A stretch of DNA of 64,000 bases from Taxillus chinensis (taxonomy: Eukaryota > Streptophyta > Magnoliopsida > Santalales > Loranthaceae): positions 46,916,249 through 46,980,248 of the forward strand of contig CM042087.1 in the NCBI GenBank assembly GCA_023512835.1, in the 5' to 3' direction. Both the position numbers and the translations under genes were made by a program. Position 1 is the stretch's first letter, and every line of letters starts with the position of its first letter. Under the pieces are notes generated by a model. The model saw only the letters and a program-made list of their open reading frames with translations, made no database searches and was not told where the DNA came from. Below are positions 23,299-34,432 of this stretch, one piece after another.

Positions 23299-23660
23299 GA
23301 TCCCCAGAAACAGCTTGTTACTGAGAAGTCCTTCAAACACGTTCTTCTTCTCCAGCCTCCTCGCATTGAACTCATTGAAAACTTGGCACAACACGAAGGC
23401 GTTGAAAATCAGAGTGTTCTTAGCATCCTTGGGTTAGCAGCACCGCCACCTGGTAGACTGCCTGCGCCGACAGATTCCTCCACGTGTCGTTGCTGATGAG
23501 CTGCTCTGACCGCCCCATTTACCACCGCTTAATCAGCTCCGCCGTGGGCCTTTTAGTGGCCAGCTCAAGGGCGCCCAGCGTGTCCATGATCAGGTTTACC
23601 CTCAGCAGCTGCGCCGCCATCAGCGGGACGTCGCCGGAGGAGGCAGCGGCCACCAAGCTT
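23299..23660 (-). pseudogene. fragment of an ACA-type calcium-transporting P2B ATPase
   Basis: Reading minus, 23660-23522 encodes VAAASSGDVPLMAAQLLRVN and LIMDTLGALELATKRPTAEL, the conserved end of the membrane domain of autoinhibited Ca-ATPases. A TAA (23519-23521) follows, then MGRSEQLISNDTWRNLSAQA. After a frame change and a missing loop near 23430, NTLIFNAFVLCQVFNEFNAR and RLEKKNVFEGLLSNKLFLGI complete the match up to about 23299. It is much richer in GC than its flanks, like intronless ACA12/13-type genes. The rest of the gene, including the phosphorylation site, is absent. It is a dead fragment copied or moved here. Confidence 0.88.
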
Positions 23661-25500
23661 TTTTAAAGCAGTAAAGCAATAACTTTTTTTTTTAGTAAAA
23701 CAATGAAATTGGCAAATTGCGCGACCGTTTGTATGTAATTGTTTTAAAACAATGAAATTGGAAGCGTCATTTTGTTTATTCCCAGAAAAGATTAATTAAT
23801 CCTCATTTTTGAATGGCATAAGAGCATCGATAATAGTAGATAATGTTTTTATTTAATTTATATTTAACTTATTAATTATATTTTAATTAAAAATAATTTA
23901 AATTATCTTAATTAATTTTAATTATTTTTAAAATTTACCCTTAAAATTATCTCTCGTATTTGACCTTAAGTGCAAAAAAAATTTAAAATAAAAGAATAAT
24001 ATGACATCTAAATCTATAATTTTAATAAAATTTAACTCAAATTTTTACTACAGTTAAATATAATTTATATTATAATTGCATCATTGGAAAAAAAAATTAT
24101 AAATTTAAGTTAAATTTGACTTTAATTACTAACACCATTGTATGGAATTAATAATCACATAGGAAAAATTAATCATATGAATAATATCTTACCAAACAAT
24201 ACATTACATAACACAAGTATTTAAGGATGGCAACAATTCAAGTTGTGATTGCATAACATGTCCCAAACATGCATAACCCACCCTAAACAAGTAAAATTTC
24301 ACCCCAAAACCTTCTTGTCCTAGTGATTTTTGGACAATTCAAAATAGGACGTTTCAAGACTTTTAGCTTCAATCTTTTAAAAATTTTAAAAAATTATTAG
24401 GACAAAACAAAACAGTCAAGACTAAAACTCGATTCGATATCTTGTCCGTACAAATCAAACCCGACTAGGACAAGCTAGTGAGAGTCAAGAAGGATTGACA
24501 TTCCTACCAGCTAATTTAATCCCCGTGGAGTACTCAAAATTAAAGAACCACCAAATTAAAGAGGTAAAAGCCAAAAAAAAATTTAGGATGAGTAACTCAA
24601 GGAGAATCTAAAGAGAGGTTAGGGGATGTGTAAATAAAAAATAAAAGAAATAACCCCACCCGCTGATATTATTAGACATCTTTGTGTCTATTGCCCGGGA
24701 CTTTGAGTATAATCTGCGGGTCTAGACCAAAGTTTTATTATTATTACTATTATTTTTTAATGCAGGAACGAGTTCTACAGGGTCTACTATTTTATAGCCA
24801 GAAAAAAAGAAGCAAAGTTATTCTTATTATTATTATTATTATGAGTAATATTATATATGTACAAATAAATCATAACAAAAACACATTCATTATCGTTAAA
24901 TTAATATTATTTTTTAAAACTTTTGTATTTATACAAATTTAAAAATATAAAAAATATTCAAACACTAGACTTTTATTATTATTATTCTTATTATGTTTTT
25001 AATAAATATTTATAACTATAGTAACCTTAAATTTAACCAGGGTTAAAAAGAGACTACTGTCGTGTCAAAAAAGCTCACGCCACAAGCCACACTTAAGTTA
25101 TCTGCATTATTGCATATGCCACCCTCAAAACAGAAACGATAATGGCCCAGCATTAATACCCCTGATGTATTTCTTCATCAATTCTGCCTTTTGACAGAAT
25201 CAAACCAAATACCCTAAAATGTAAAGCCAGTGGCTGAGGCCCCCAATCTCTAAAAAAAATATCAGTAAATACCCTATATCATTCAGTATATTTATGGTCA
25301 AGGTGCGCTTCCTAGTGAATTTTGGCCACCTAAATCCCAGGGCACTGGCCACACCAAACAAATCTTACCCGCATAGGACTGTCGAGATAAAACATGAAAT
25401 TGGGAAAAACAAGAAGTGACTCTCTAGCCATGGCGCCCCTTTAGTCTCAGGAAACTGCTGAGAAGTTAAATTGAGGGCTTACCACCAATATTTTATCATG
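23661..25500. other. AT-rich spacer, possible MITE
   Basis: Strongly AT-rich with (TTA/TAT) runs near 24740 and 24815-24845. The stretch 23818-24150 starts with AAGAGCATCGATAATAG and ends near ACACCATTGTATGG, resembling the ends of some plant MITEs, but I could not pair convincing inverted repeats. No gene seen. Confidence 0.35.
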
Positions 25501-27660
25501 ATTCATGACAAGGCAAAAATAAAATAAAAATAAAACCCCCCCTGGCAGTATAAAGATTATTCCATCTCCTCATCTAAGAAAAGACTAGGCATAGATATTT
25601 CCCATTTGTCAAGGGCTACCATGTGGGAAAAAAAAAACAGATTCATGCGAACACATAAAATGAAATTCGATGCCACGCCAGTGAGCCATGGGTATGGCAA
25701 TTTGATGCCAAAAGTGTGACATGGAAAGCCAACTGATTCGGGCTTCTCCACCTTGATTGGATTGGATCTTACCTCTTTCAGTCCACAACAGAGGAATATT
25801 CGCCACTCTCAGCTGAAGAAAATGACACATAATATATTACCGAATCTGAGTGTCCATTCCATGCAAGTCAACAACAGTTCCAAACAAGGGAGTATAGAAT
25901 TTTAAATGGGGAAAACGGAACACTCCAAGGATTCTCATGGTTCTTCTTCTTCTTCTTCTTCTTCTTCTTTTTCAAATTTTTTTCAGGCATACCTAACTAA
26001 CCTAAGTACACTAAAAATGGTTCATCATGCATGGGAATGTTAGGCCTAATATCAAATTCCACTCCGAATTCGGAACAAATTTTCTCTGAGGGGGTAATAA
26101 TATCCCCACAACCAAAGTCAAGGGTATATCAAAACAACACAGCAACATATAAGAGGTATAAAAAAATGCAATCTAATTCGATCAAAATGAAAAAAAAAAA
26201 ACAACAACACAGGGAATCTCTCATTTGAATCCAAGAACCAGAGTGAAAAGTACATCAAACACTCAAGGTAACAACAACCAGAGAGTCAAAGGCATATCAA
26301 AATAATCAAAAGCAACAAGAAAAGGAAGCATTAAATGCGATCATAGTAAGCTCAAATTGTAAAAAACATGGCAGAGTAATTCAAATAGACATCCATCGAT
26401 GCACAATCGAGTTCCTCGTTGATACCAAAATATTACATAAAGGAAAATATCCAGAATCTACCTGAAATTCAGAGAAGTGTCATAATCATCACCCCAAGTA
26501 GCATTACATTTTGTATTCCCAAAAAACGGTTGAGTGAAACTACCAAAGATTTAACATGTTGAAATATATCGATCACCACCCCCCCCCCCCCCCCAAAAAA
26601 AAAAAAAAAGTTAAAATTCTTAATCAGCCTTCTCCAAGCCCAATAATAGAGGGAAGGCTAACAAAATTTGACCGGGTGGAGAGTCTGGTAGATCAATTAT
26701 TCAAACCAAGTTCATGATCACAACAATCCATGCAAATAACCTGAATCAGTTGTGCCTATAATTTGTGCGATGTATGTAGCTATGGCAGCCTATAATATGG
26801 CCCTAAGTTACTACTACTAAGCGGACTTTAAGATACCAATCAAAAATGAAATTCAATAACAAAAATTTTCAATTGGGTCCAGAAAAGAGGATGCAACCAC
26901 AGGGTTTTCTGCAACAAGAAAAAAACATGCACAATTAAAAGGGCATATTTGGTTCCTCTATTTTCTGTTTCGTTCAGTGTTTTCGGGTACAGAAGATTAA
27001 AAAAAAAAACTCAAAACAACAAAATTTTGGTTGTTTTCATTTGGGTCTCCTGAAATGAAAACAACATTGTTTTCAGTTTTTCCCCCGTAAACAGCTACCA
27101 GAACGAAAACAGAAAACTAAAGCCTCACCAGATTCAAAATGAAAAAATTCATAGAAATGAAACAAAATTGATCAGCTGCTGGATGCAGAGGTTTATCGAT
27201 CAGTCCACGACATGTTTATCTCAATAACAGTCATGAAAAGATCGATGAACCGCTGCCTCCAGCAACCTCAGCCTCAATCCATACGTAACTCCAAAAACTA
27301 AAAACTAACTAAAACTAAAATATTGAAGGCCGATTCATAGATCCAAACACAGTAACGGTATGAACACAATCGTTTCATCCCGCAAAAGAGATGCTGACAT
27401 CATGGGATTTTAATATAGCGAACGGATTCGCCTTTCAACCAACAAGCCAACATGTTAAGGACACAAAATTGAACCGTGTATATATGTAGGATAAAACAAA
27501 CGAACAAACAAACCAACGAATCAAAGGGATAGCCCAAATCTCCGTGTCACAAATAAACGGATTTCCGGTAAGAACACGTTTATTCGTTGGGTGTACGCCA
27601 CTCTCTCTCTCTCTCCCTCCCTCCCTCTCACAGCGTCGGTAGGCCAGAGCTTGGGACACA
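25501..27660 (-). ncRNA. probable MIR162 primary transcript region
   Basis: The hairpin at 27168-27273 is transcribed leftwards. A pyrimidine-rich stretch at 27600-27627 (purine-rich on minus) resembles a leader near the start, and the 1.6 kb below the hairpin has no protein gene. MIR162 genes are known to have introns, so the transcript may reach to about 25550. Limits are guesses. It contains a (TTC)n run at 25941-25969 and a C16/A15 homopolymer pair at 26579-26609. Confidence 0.4.
27168..27273 (-). ncRNA. MIR162: MIR162 precursor hairpin
   Basis: On minus the 3' arm at 27199-27179 is a 21-mer starting TCGATAAACCTCTGC and ending ATCCAG, identical to plant miR162. The 5' arm at 27260-27240 (GGAGGCAGCGGTTCATCGAT plus C) is the matching star strand. 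The arms pair from GCTGG through ATCGATC with three mismatches, and a loop of about 40 bases lies between. miR162 guides cleavage of DCL1 mRNA, the enzyme that makes plant miRNAs, so the gene is part of a feedback loop. Both arms and the duplex offset are seen; expression is inferred. Confidence 0.95.
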
Positions 27661-27949
27661 AGTACATTTCAAAGCGAGTAAAATGACGATTCTGTCCTCC
27701 GAAACCTGGGTTGTGTGTGGATTCAGTGGCGTCACTGGCCTACGAAGTTGATTTTTTAAAAAATGAATACGTGGGCCGGTAAAATTTTGGACGGTAGTGT
27801 GTGGATTCAGTGGCAAGTGGCAGGCATTGGTAAAGCAGGTATATTATTTTTAAAAAATAATAATTTAAAATTATTTAAAAGTAATATAAATTTATTTAAA
27901 TTTATAATTTTTAAAAATAATTAAAAAATTTTTAAAAAAAACTTGTTAA
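27661..27949. other. spacer with a short direct repeat
   Basis: GTGTGTGGATTCAGTGGC occurs at about 27713 and again at about 27797. The rest is AT-rich. No gene seen. Confidence 0.5.
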
Positions 27950-28311
27950 TTGCTCAACCAAACATGACAAGTAAATTGCTCAACCAATTAATATGACAAC
28001 CAATAAATATGCCTGGATTTTCATTACGGGCTCGCCAGGACAACAAACGGAGGCCCATTAATAGAACATCCCACATGTTCCTTAGGACAAAGGAATCATT
28101 AAGATATTATATCTTATTCCAAAGTTGCCCCGTCCACCGTAAAATCCGGATCTTGTTGGTCCACTACGAGCACACTTTTTCATTATTTAATGTAGTGCGG
28201 ACCTCCGTGGCTTCAACAACACGCCACCGAGAAAACTTACATAATACGCCAAGAATAGGGACCACGCACCACTTGATGCACTACATTGGTGGGCCCACGT
28301 TACCTAGGCAT

Positions 28312-28333
28312 TGCAAAACGACGTCGTTTTGCA
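28312..28333. repeat. 22-bp perfect palindrome beside the viral origin
   Basis: Centred on ACGACGTCGT and flanked by TGCAAA/TTTGCA arms, 12 bases before the hairpin. The ACGT core resembles a plant bZIP site. It is not seen in the other two copies. Confidence 0.85.
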
Positions 28334-28345
28334 TCGGATGAGGGA

Positions 28346-28381
28346 GTAGGTCATCCAAGAATATTATTCTGGATGACCTAC
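28346..28381 (-). promoter_or_regulatory. geminivirus-like origin hairpin, unit A
   Basis: An 11-bp perfect stem (28346-28356 with 28371-28381, GTAGGTCATCC) encloses an AT-rich 14-base loop. On the virion-sense strand (minus) the loop reads TAATATTCT, 7 of 9 matching the geminivirus nicking site TAATATTAC. The two changes fall at the 3' end, across the nick. Confidence 0.8.
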
Positions 28382-28423
28382 ACGTGTCACGTTGTGTACA
28401 ATCGAGCGGCTCCTACTATAAAT
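28381..28423 (+). promoter_or_regulatory. Rep promoter elements, unit A
   Basis: A G-box CACGTG (28381-28386) adjoins the hairpin and a TATA box ACTATAAAT sits at 28415-28423, about 75 bases before the Rep start. The same pair is found in unit B (34316-34321, 34350-34358). Confidence 0.7.
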
Positions 28424-28498
28424 TCAACACCAAAACACCAAATCAACCTGGGGACTTTTTGAGTGCTCCAACTGGTGTTCACCCCTTATTTACAAAAC

Positions 28499-29628
28499 AT
28501 GCCATCCGCCGGCGATTTCGGGTAATCGCCGGAATTTCTTCCTCACATACCCTCGTTGCTCTCTTTCTAAACACGAAGCACTCTCCCAATTGCAAAATAT
28601 CCCGACTCCGTCAATAAGAAATTCATTAAAGTTTGCAGGGAATTTCACGACAACGGGGAGCCACACATACATGCTCTCATCCAATTTGAGGGCAAGTTTC
28701 GATGTTACAATCAACGGATTTTTGATTTGGTCTCTCCACACCAATCAACCTCATTCCATTGTCACATCCAAGGTGCACGGTCAAGTTCCGATGTCAATGC
28801 GTACCTTGACAAAGATGGTGACACGATTCAACATGGTGAATTCCGGACCGACCGGCGATCCGCAAATGGCAGTAATCAATCTAATAAAGACGTGTATGCC
28901 GAGGCTTTAAGACTGGGTCAAAAGAGTCGGCATTACATATCATTCGAGATAAGGATCCAAGAACCTTTTTATTGCAATACCACAATATTTCTTCTAACAT
29001 CGACAGGATATTTGCTCTGCACACCGCCATTTTTATTCCAAAATGGCAAGACAATTCTTTTATTATTCCAGACGATCTAGAACAATGGTTGGGTGATCAA
29101 TTTGTTATGGATCTGCGGCTCGTAACGATTTTCATAATGGATTTCGAAAGCGTATAGATATTGATCGCCCATTATCTCGTAGTTATTGAAGGTCCCAGAA
29201 GAACCGGAAAACTGCGTGGGCTAGATCATTAGGACCACATAACTATCTATGTGGTCATCTTGATTTTAATCCACGTAGTTACTCAAATGACGTCGAATAT
29301 AACGTCATCGATGACGTCGAACCCGCTTATTTAAAATTGAAGCATTGGAAACATCGATAGGAGCACAAAAAGACTGGCAATCCAACGCAAATATGGCCGA
29401 CCAGTCCACATCAAAGGTGGGATCCCTTCAATCGTGCTCTGCAATCCAGGAGACGGGTCCAGCTACAAAGACTTCTTAGAGAAGCCTGAGAATGCATCTT
29501 TAAAAGACTGGACCGTCCAAAATGCTTGGTTCGTCTTTATCCAATCAGCACTTTATAACACCAACACCGAGGATCCACGCAAATTAACCGACTACGAATT
29601 GCTCATCTCATACTACACGCATGGATAA
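28499..29628 (+). pseudogene. geminivirus Rep (C1) copy A, broken
   Basis: Rep nicks the viral origin and, as a helicase, drives rolling-circle replication in the nucleus. Across frames this copy shows the expected order: a rolling-circle motif II with HIHALIQ, motif III AYLDKDG (catalytic Tyr and Lys), and the helicase parts with VIDDVE (Walker B) and a C-terminal FLCNP-like LCNPGDGSS. The length of 1130 nt (about 376 codons) fits a geminivirus Rep. Single-base indels close to the start, near 28540 and near 29180 break the frame. The Walker A region is damaged (GPRRTGK then out of frame). It cannot make a full protein as written. Confidence 0.92.
28671..28910 (+). pseudogene. C4-like frame overlapping Rep, copy A
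   Basis: A second frame within the Rep N-terminal region is open for 80 codons from ATG at 28671. Position and size match geminivirus C4, a small protein that interferes with host silencing and signalling. The counterpart in unit B (34609-34848) has the same start and stop. Function is inferred only from position. Confidence 0.5.
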
Positions 29629-30026
29629 CAGGACTGGCGATATGATAACTTCCGAAACAGTGACCGCGGCGAATACATATGGTTAGTAAAGAATCCATTA
29701 TATTTCAAGGTAATCAGTCACCGCCAAAGGCCTTTCGGAGACCCATATGACATTATCACTATCCAGGATCCGCTTCAACCATAATCTACGCAAATCACTT
29801 TGTATTCACAAATGTTGGATCAACTTCGAGATCTGGACCAGATTAACACCCACTTCTTCGGCGTTTATTGGTCTGGATACGATTCAATGTAATGAAGTAT
29901 TTAGATAATGTGGGAGTTATTAGCATAAATCATGTTATAAGAGTCCGTTTGACCGCACTAGCTGAATTGGACTCATATATCAATGATGTTATACAAACTA
30001 GTGATGTCAAATTTAATGTTTATTGA
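29621..30026 (+). pseudogene. geminivirus REn (C3) homologue, copy A
   Basis: It starts at ATG 29621, overlapping the Rep end as in geminiviruses, and ends at TGA 30024-30026. Conserved pieces such as HRQRPFGDPYDIITIQI and NHNLRKSLCIHKCW are seen, and the very end reads VKFNVY. REn enhances viral DNA replication by binding Rep and PCNA. Frame changes occur near 29650, 29715 and 29765. About 135 codons is normal for the family. A distinct C2 (TrAP) frame could not be made out. Confidence 0.85.
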
Positions 30027-30104
30027 TTGTGTTGAAAACAAATGACGACAATGACCTTTTCGTATTTCCATTGTATTACATTACAGAGACACATCCACAT
30101 ACAT

Positions 30105-31057
30105 TCACTTCCTTGGAACAACGTTCCCATCATCATTTACTTGCACATCAACGCCCGTTCCTATCTGCACTTGACCATCCGACACATAACTATCTATAGT
30201 CTCCAATTTCGAGTCACCAATACCTTCACGACGTGACCGATTACATGAGATATCGACAACATCCTTGACAAAGCCCAATAAATCCCGAGGCTCAACCACT
30301 ACAAGTAAGCGGAACCCGTAACGGTATCCACAGGCCGATTATGGCCCACTTGACTAACCGAGGGCCCAATATCCGAACACATGTCTGAAGGCTCCTCAAT
30401 CGGCCGAGGCCCATTGAGACTAAGACGAGGGCCCAAACGGTGATCCAAATCAATTGATGTCTCGCCAAACCCACCGTCACGAGTCTCTGTCGCAATGGCC
30501 CATCGACAATGATCTCGCACGGCCCAAATATGGAACAGGCTTTGATGGTTGGCAATGCCACACGCAAATATTATGAGGCCCATATTTTTTGTTCAATATC
30601 TTCACCAAAGGGGCCCGAAGGGCCTGTTCCCCTGGCATATCAGCCGAGGCGTATCGTAAAAACCCTAAGATCTTGCAATAACGCACACCAACATGAATGT
30701 TTGAGTCTTCTAACTTATACCGAACAATCCATGGTACCTGTTTCTCATTCTTGCCGAGCAATACCCATTACCGTGGTATGTCAACTCGCAATGACAATCC
30801 ACTGGAATGACATAATACGCTTGTAAACCATCTGCACCATCTAATCGCCTTGTCTATAACCTCCAACCGCACGTATCCCCGCGCATTAGGCGGGCATAAT
30901 GCGAATATCGCACTAATATCTTGTCAATTTTCATGCTTTTACCACTAAATTTCATACGCACTTTGTCAAACAGATTTGGCAACGAAAGTTCAATGCCTTC
31001 ATAATCGTTGGAGTTTACACCTTCAATTATTCCCGTATGTAAATCCTCCATATCCAT
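30105..31057 (-). pseudogene. large virion-sense ORF, movement-protein-like by position and size
   Basis: On minus, an ATG at 31057 starts MDMEDLHTGIIEGVNSNDYE, continuing with LFDKVRMKFSGKSMKIDKIL. After frame changes (near 30850, 30480, 30300) it ends at 30105 with a segment VVDISCNRSRREGIGDSKLE. The span is about 317 codons. It converges on REn, as virion-sense genes do. Begomovirus DNA-B and citlodaviruses encode a movement protein of about 290-300 residues. I did not identify a diagnostic motif, so the assignment rests on size and context; a coat protein is the alternative. Confidence 0.4.
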
Positions 31058-31066
31058 TACAAAACA

Positions 31067-31829
31067 CAGTCAACCTACATTACAATAAATAACGATTCTA
31101 AAACGAATTTCAACTCGGAGTGTATAATGACATGGACTCCCATTAACAACGCGACGACCAAATATAATGTGCCTCTTGCTATATTCCGCTGGCCCAAATA
31201 ACGCATCTCGATAGTCTGTCCAAATATTTGTATCGATCCACTTATCAACTAACTCAATATGGTGTTTCGCATGTGAGGCATCCGCACCGCCTTCTAGTGA
31301 CAATTTCATCCTTCGAATAATTCGAACCGATCATCCATGTCCCTTCGTACGGTCCACGTTTCAGGACTAGCTGGCCCAATGGATGAGAATATATCTTCTG
31401 ATTGGATCGCTATCACCAACCTTGTCATCACCACAATGAGTAAAACAACATGATGCGTTTCGCCTCGCTAAGCCGTTGGGCCAAGAACAACATTCCCCAA
31501 AAGACGGATCCCCTTTACAACAATTTTATCACTCGACGTTCATGCTTGCTTCGTTACCCAATTTAATAGCGTTCAACACACGAACATCACCCTTACCATC
31601 AAAAGTGATCTTATCTAGATCATGTGTAAACACCTCAACTCCACGACGATCAACTCTTGATCGTTTTCGATACCATCGCGGCACGATCGCACATACTTAG
31701 TCTGAGCGGTTATCCGACTAGCCCGACGATTACGGAAAGGTGGCCTTCGGCCAACACTACCATCGATAAGTGACCGTCTACCGGCCGGGCGATATCGAGG
31801 CGTCCTTAGGCGTGATGGGGTCCCCATTC
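31067..31829 (-). pseudogene. virion-sense ORF with Arg-rich start, coat-protein-like, 3' part
   Basis: On minus this reads through an Arg/Pro-rich start (TPSRLRTPRYRPAGRRSL), then DKITFDGKGDVRVLNAIKLG, HHIELVDKWIDTNIWTDYRD and a beta-rich end HYTLRVEIRFRIVIYCN, closing at 31067. Stops and frame changes occur at about 31610, 31510 and 31310. An Arg-rich nuclear-entry N-terminus and a total of about 250 codons fit either a geminivirus coat protein or the similarly sized begomovirus nuclear shuttle protein. The open frame continues upstream past the solo LTR insertion (see 34009-34200). Confidence 0.45.
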
Positions 31830-32235
31830 CATCCTGTAAAGACTCGTATTTGGGTAGTTTTGAGAGATAGTCATTCTATGGGAATGTAACTATCCTGGAC
31901 GGTAGTGTAGTTGTCGATGTGAGCATTTTGACCGTACTTGGGCCCGATTCCAAGTCGGGGCCCCGTTTGACCCGATTGTTGACTTTTTGGGGTTTATTGG
32001 TTGACTTTGCGTTTGAGCGGTCATTTGAGTGTGATAATATCGAACAGTGTTGTGCTCGTTATTTCGAGCGTTTTGACGATAATTTGACTCAATTTGGAGT
32101 TCGTGACCTCGGGAGGTCAATTATTGCGTTCGGGTCAATTATTCTTTGGGAGGCCAATTATTGGCAACGGTATATATATAATTAAGAACCGCCTTATATC
32201 TTTAATTGCCAATTATTGGTACGTGCATGTTTGAG

Positions 32236-32238
<3 letters not shown>

Positions 32239-32272
<34 letters not shown>
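32239..32272. repeat. (GA)n microsatellite inside LTR
   Basis: About 17 GA units; absent from the related LTR at 4063. Confidence 0.95.
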
Positions 32273-32276
<4 letters not shown>

Positions 32277-32626
32277 GAAGAGCGTAGAGCTTTCTTGGCG
32301 ATTTTGGGGCGATTGGAGCTCGTGGATCGCAAAGAATCTTCCAGGTAGGTGATTCTAACTCCTTATATGATTCATAGTAGGCTTAGCATGCTTAATTTGG
32401 GTGAAATCATGGAATTTGGGGGTGAACCTTAAGATTTGGAGGAAACCCAATTTTTGGTTGAATCTTGTGATTTAAATGCATAAAAGAGGTATTTCGTTGA
32501 TTACATGAAATTTAGAGTTATTTAAGACGTGTAATGGGGTGTATATCAAAATAAATGTGTTTATGAGTGTTTGGGGTTCTTTGGGTTGCCGTTCTAGTGA
32601 GAAAATTGGCAAAAACGACGATGAAC

Positions 32627-32757
32627 AGTGTTTTTCCGGGACTAAGTGAATAGTGTTTCCAGGCTAAGTGAAGCGTGTTTTTCGGGACTAAGTGAACGTG
32701 TTTTTCCGGGACTAACTGAATAGTGTTTCCGGGACTAAGTGAACAGTGTTTTTCCGG
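32627..32757. repeat. LTR-internal tandem repeat, about 23-27-bp units
   Basis: GTGTTTTTCCGGGACTAAGT-type units repeated about five to six times. They sit at the same place in the LTR as the unrelated minisatellite of the other copy (5000-5307). Confidence 0.85.
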
Positions 32758-34008
32758 ATCGTAGTCCAGGAGTAATCGGTCCATGACATCAAATCCGAAG
32801 GAGTGAAACAAGTGTTCAGTTGCAGTCTAACCGCATCGCCCTGGACATTTACATTGTAAACCATTATGCCTAAGTATTATACTTAAGTTACAATGTAAAT
32901 AACGAAATACCCCCCATTTGGATTCAAAGAAAAATACTAGAAAAATTAATTCCCACTATTTCAAAATGTGAAAATTGGGTTTTAGTGTAAAATCTCGGAA
33001 AAACCCAAAAGTTCGTAGTGGTGAATTTTTGGAAAGTGGGGTTAGACATCTCGGAAAAATCCCCAAAAATCAGATTATCTTATTTATGATAAGGGAACCC
33101 AATGCCTGGGACTTTTAATTTCAAGAAAATAGCGACTATGAGTACTTCCTTCATAAATCAAGGGTTGAGGATTTACTTGTGAAGACCGGCTACAATTCTA
33201 AAGGAAATGTTGAGAATGACATGCCATACTAATGTTAGTATGTTGATGTGAGGTATTGGGGCATGGACTTCGTGACTTGTTTGGGTTCTCACCGTGATGC
33301 ACCGATGGTGCTTATGTGGTTGACGTAAGCGGGCATATGCACCGATGGCGAAGCCCGTGTGGCGACCGTGGTCGGGCATATTGCGCCGTGGACAGGCTAA
33401 GGCCCGAGTTGAGCCGTTGAGCTCGTGGAGCTAGGGCCGAGTGCCCTGAGCTGGGATCCCACGGAGGATCGTGGACAAGTTGTCCCTGATGTTTGTTGCA
33501 GGTCGAGTCCCGATGATTGTGCACACTACACGGTGCACGAGTACACCGAGCATATAGTATAGACTTATATGTGTTACATGATGTGGAGTGTTAGGGTCAC
33601 CTACCGAGCTTGTCGCTCACCCCTACTTGTTGCTTACCCTTTTCAGGTGTGACCCGAGACTAGTGGAGGACTTTCTTCCAGGAGGACGCCCACTACTCGA
33701 TGTATGATCCGATTATATTCGTATTGTTTTATGTGATATCCCGGACATGGGTCCGTGGACAGTTGTATTTGCATACCGTATGATGTGATGTCTGTATGAT
33801 TGTTTGACTCTTTGTATGCATGATGATATATGGGAAAGTACAGGATTACCCTTGATGTATGATCGTACAGGGTTGCATATTTGAGACAAACACCCCGGTG
33901 TAGTCTCTATTGGTGCTAGTCACCAACCCCTTGACCTTTCGGGTGCGGGCAAGGGGAAGTCATGTACCCGGTTCCAGGTTCCCTGGAATTCGGGGGCGTG
34001 ACACATCC

Positions 34009-34200
34009 ATCCCTAATTAATCGCTCTAACTCACGAATAGCTACACGTTTAACCCGATAATCCGAAGAACGACCGACCTTCCTACTTCGACACCGGAGTT
34101 GCCTTATCTTCTCCCCTTCGACTCGACGAAATCCTTTCTTGGACCCTGAGTTACGTCTCCACTGTCTTCCACTAGTATAACCGATCCGACAAAAATCGGT
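34009..34200 (-). pseudogene. virion-sense ORF, 5' part cut off by the solo LTR
   Basis: On minus the bases 34200-34009 stay open in the frame that continues at 31829 once the LTR and one target copy are disregarded. The peptide is very rich in Arg, Lys and Ser (for example KVGRSSDYRVKRVAIRELER), in keeping with the Arg-rich start of the 3' part. The true start codon is not evident. Confidence 0.5.
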
Positions 34201-34263
34201 CTACGCATAAATTGGTTGAGCAATTTACTTGTCATGTACTTGTCATGACACCAATGTAATCAA

Positions 34264-34316
34264 GTAGGTCATCAAGTAGGTCGTAATGTAATACAATATT
34301 ATTCCGGATGACCTAC
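34264..34316 (-). promoter_or_regulatory. geminivirus-like origin hairpin, unit B
   Basis: A 10-bp stem (34264-34273 with 34307-34316) encloses a 33-base loop. On minus, 34301-34293 reads TAATATTGT, again 7 of 9 to the nicking consensus. AAGTAGGTC is present twice (near 34262 and 34274), which could be remains of Rep-binding iterons. Confidence 0.7.
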
Positions 34317-34432
34317 ACGTGTCACGTTGTGTACGATCGAGCGGCTCCTACTATAAATTCAACACCAAAACACCAAATCAATCGGGGACTTTTTGAGTGC
34401 TCCGACTGGTGTTCACCCCTTATTTACAAAAC

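Larger units (their letters stand above)
31835..34003 (+). mobile_element. solo LTR, 2.17 kb, with 5-bp target duplication CATCC
   Basis: It begins TGTAAAGACTCG and ends GGCGTGACA. CATCC is present on both sides (31830-31834 and 34004-34008). No primer site or polypurine tract is present. It belongs to the same family as 4063-6534, the two copies being similar over most of their length. It interrupts the Arg-rich viral ORF, so it is younger than the viral integration. A (GA)n run lies at 32239-32272. Confidence 0.95.

Noticed and set aside
23818..24150. MITE with ends AGAGCATCG / CCATTG
   Set aside because: Terminal inverted repeats could not be paired convincingly; left as a remark only.
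28016..28345. A viral V2-like gene on minus upstream of hairpin A
   Set aside because: A short frame begins near 28173 but ends after about 35 codons and has no counterpart in the other viral copies.
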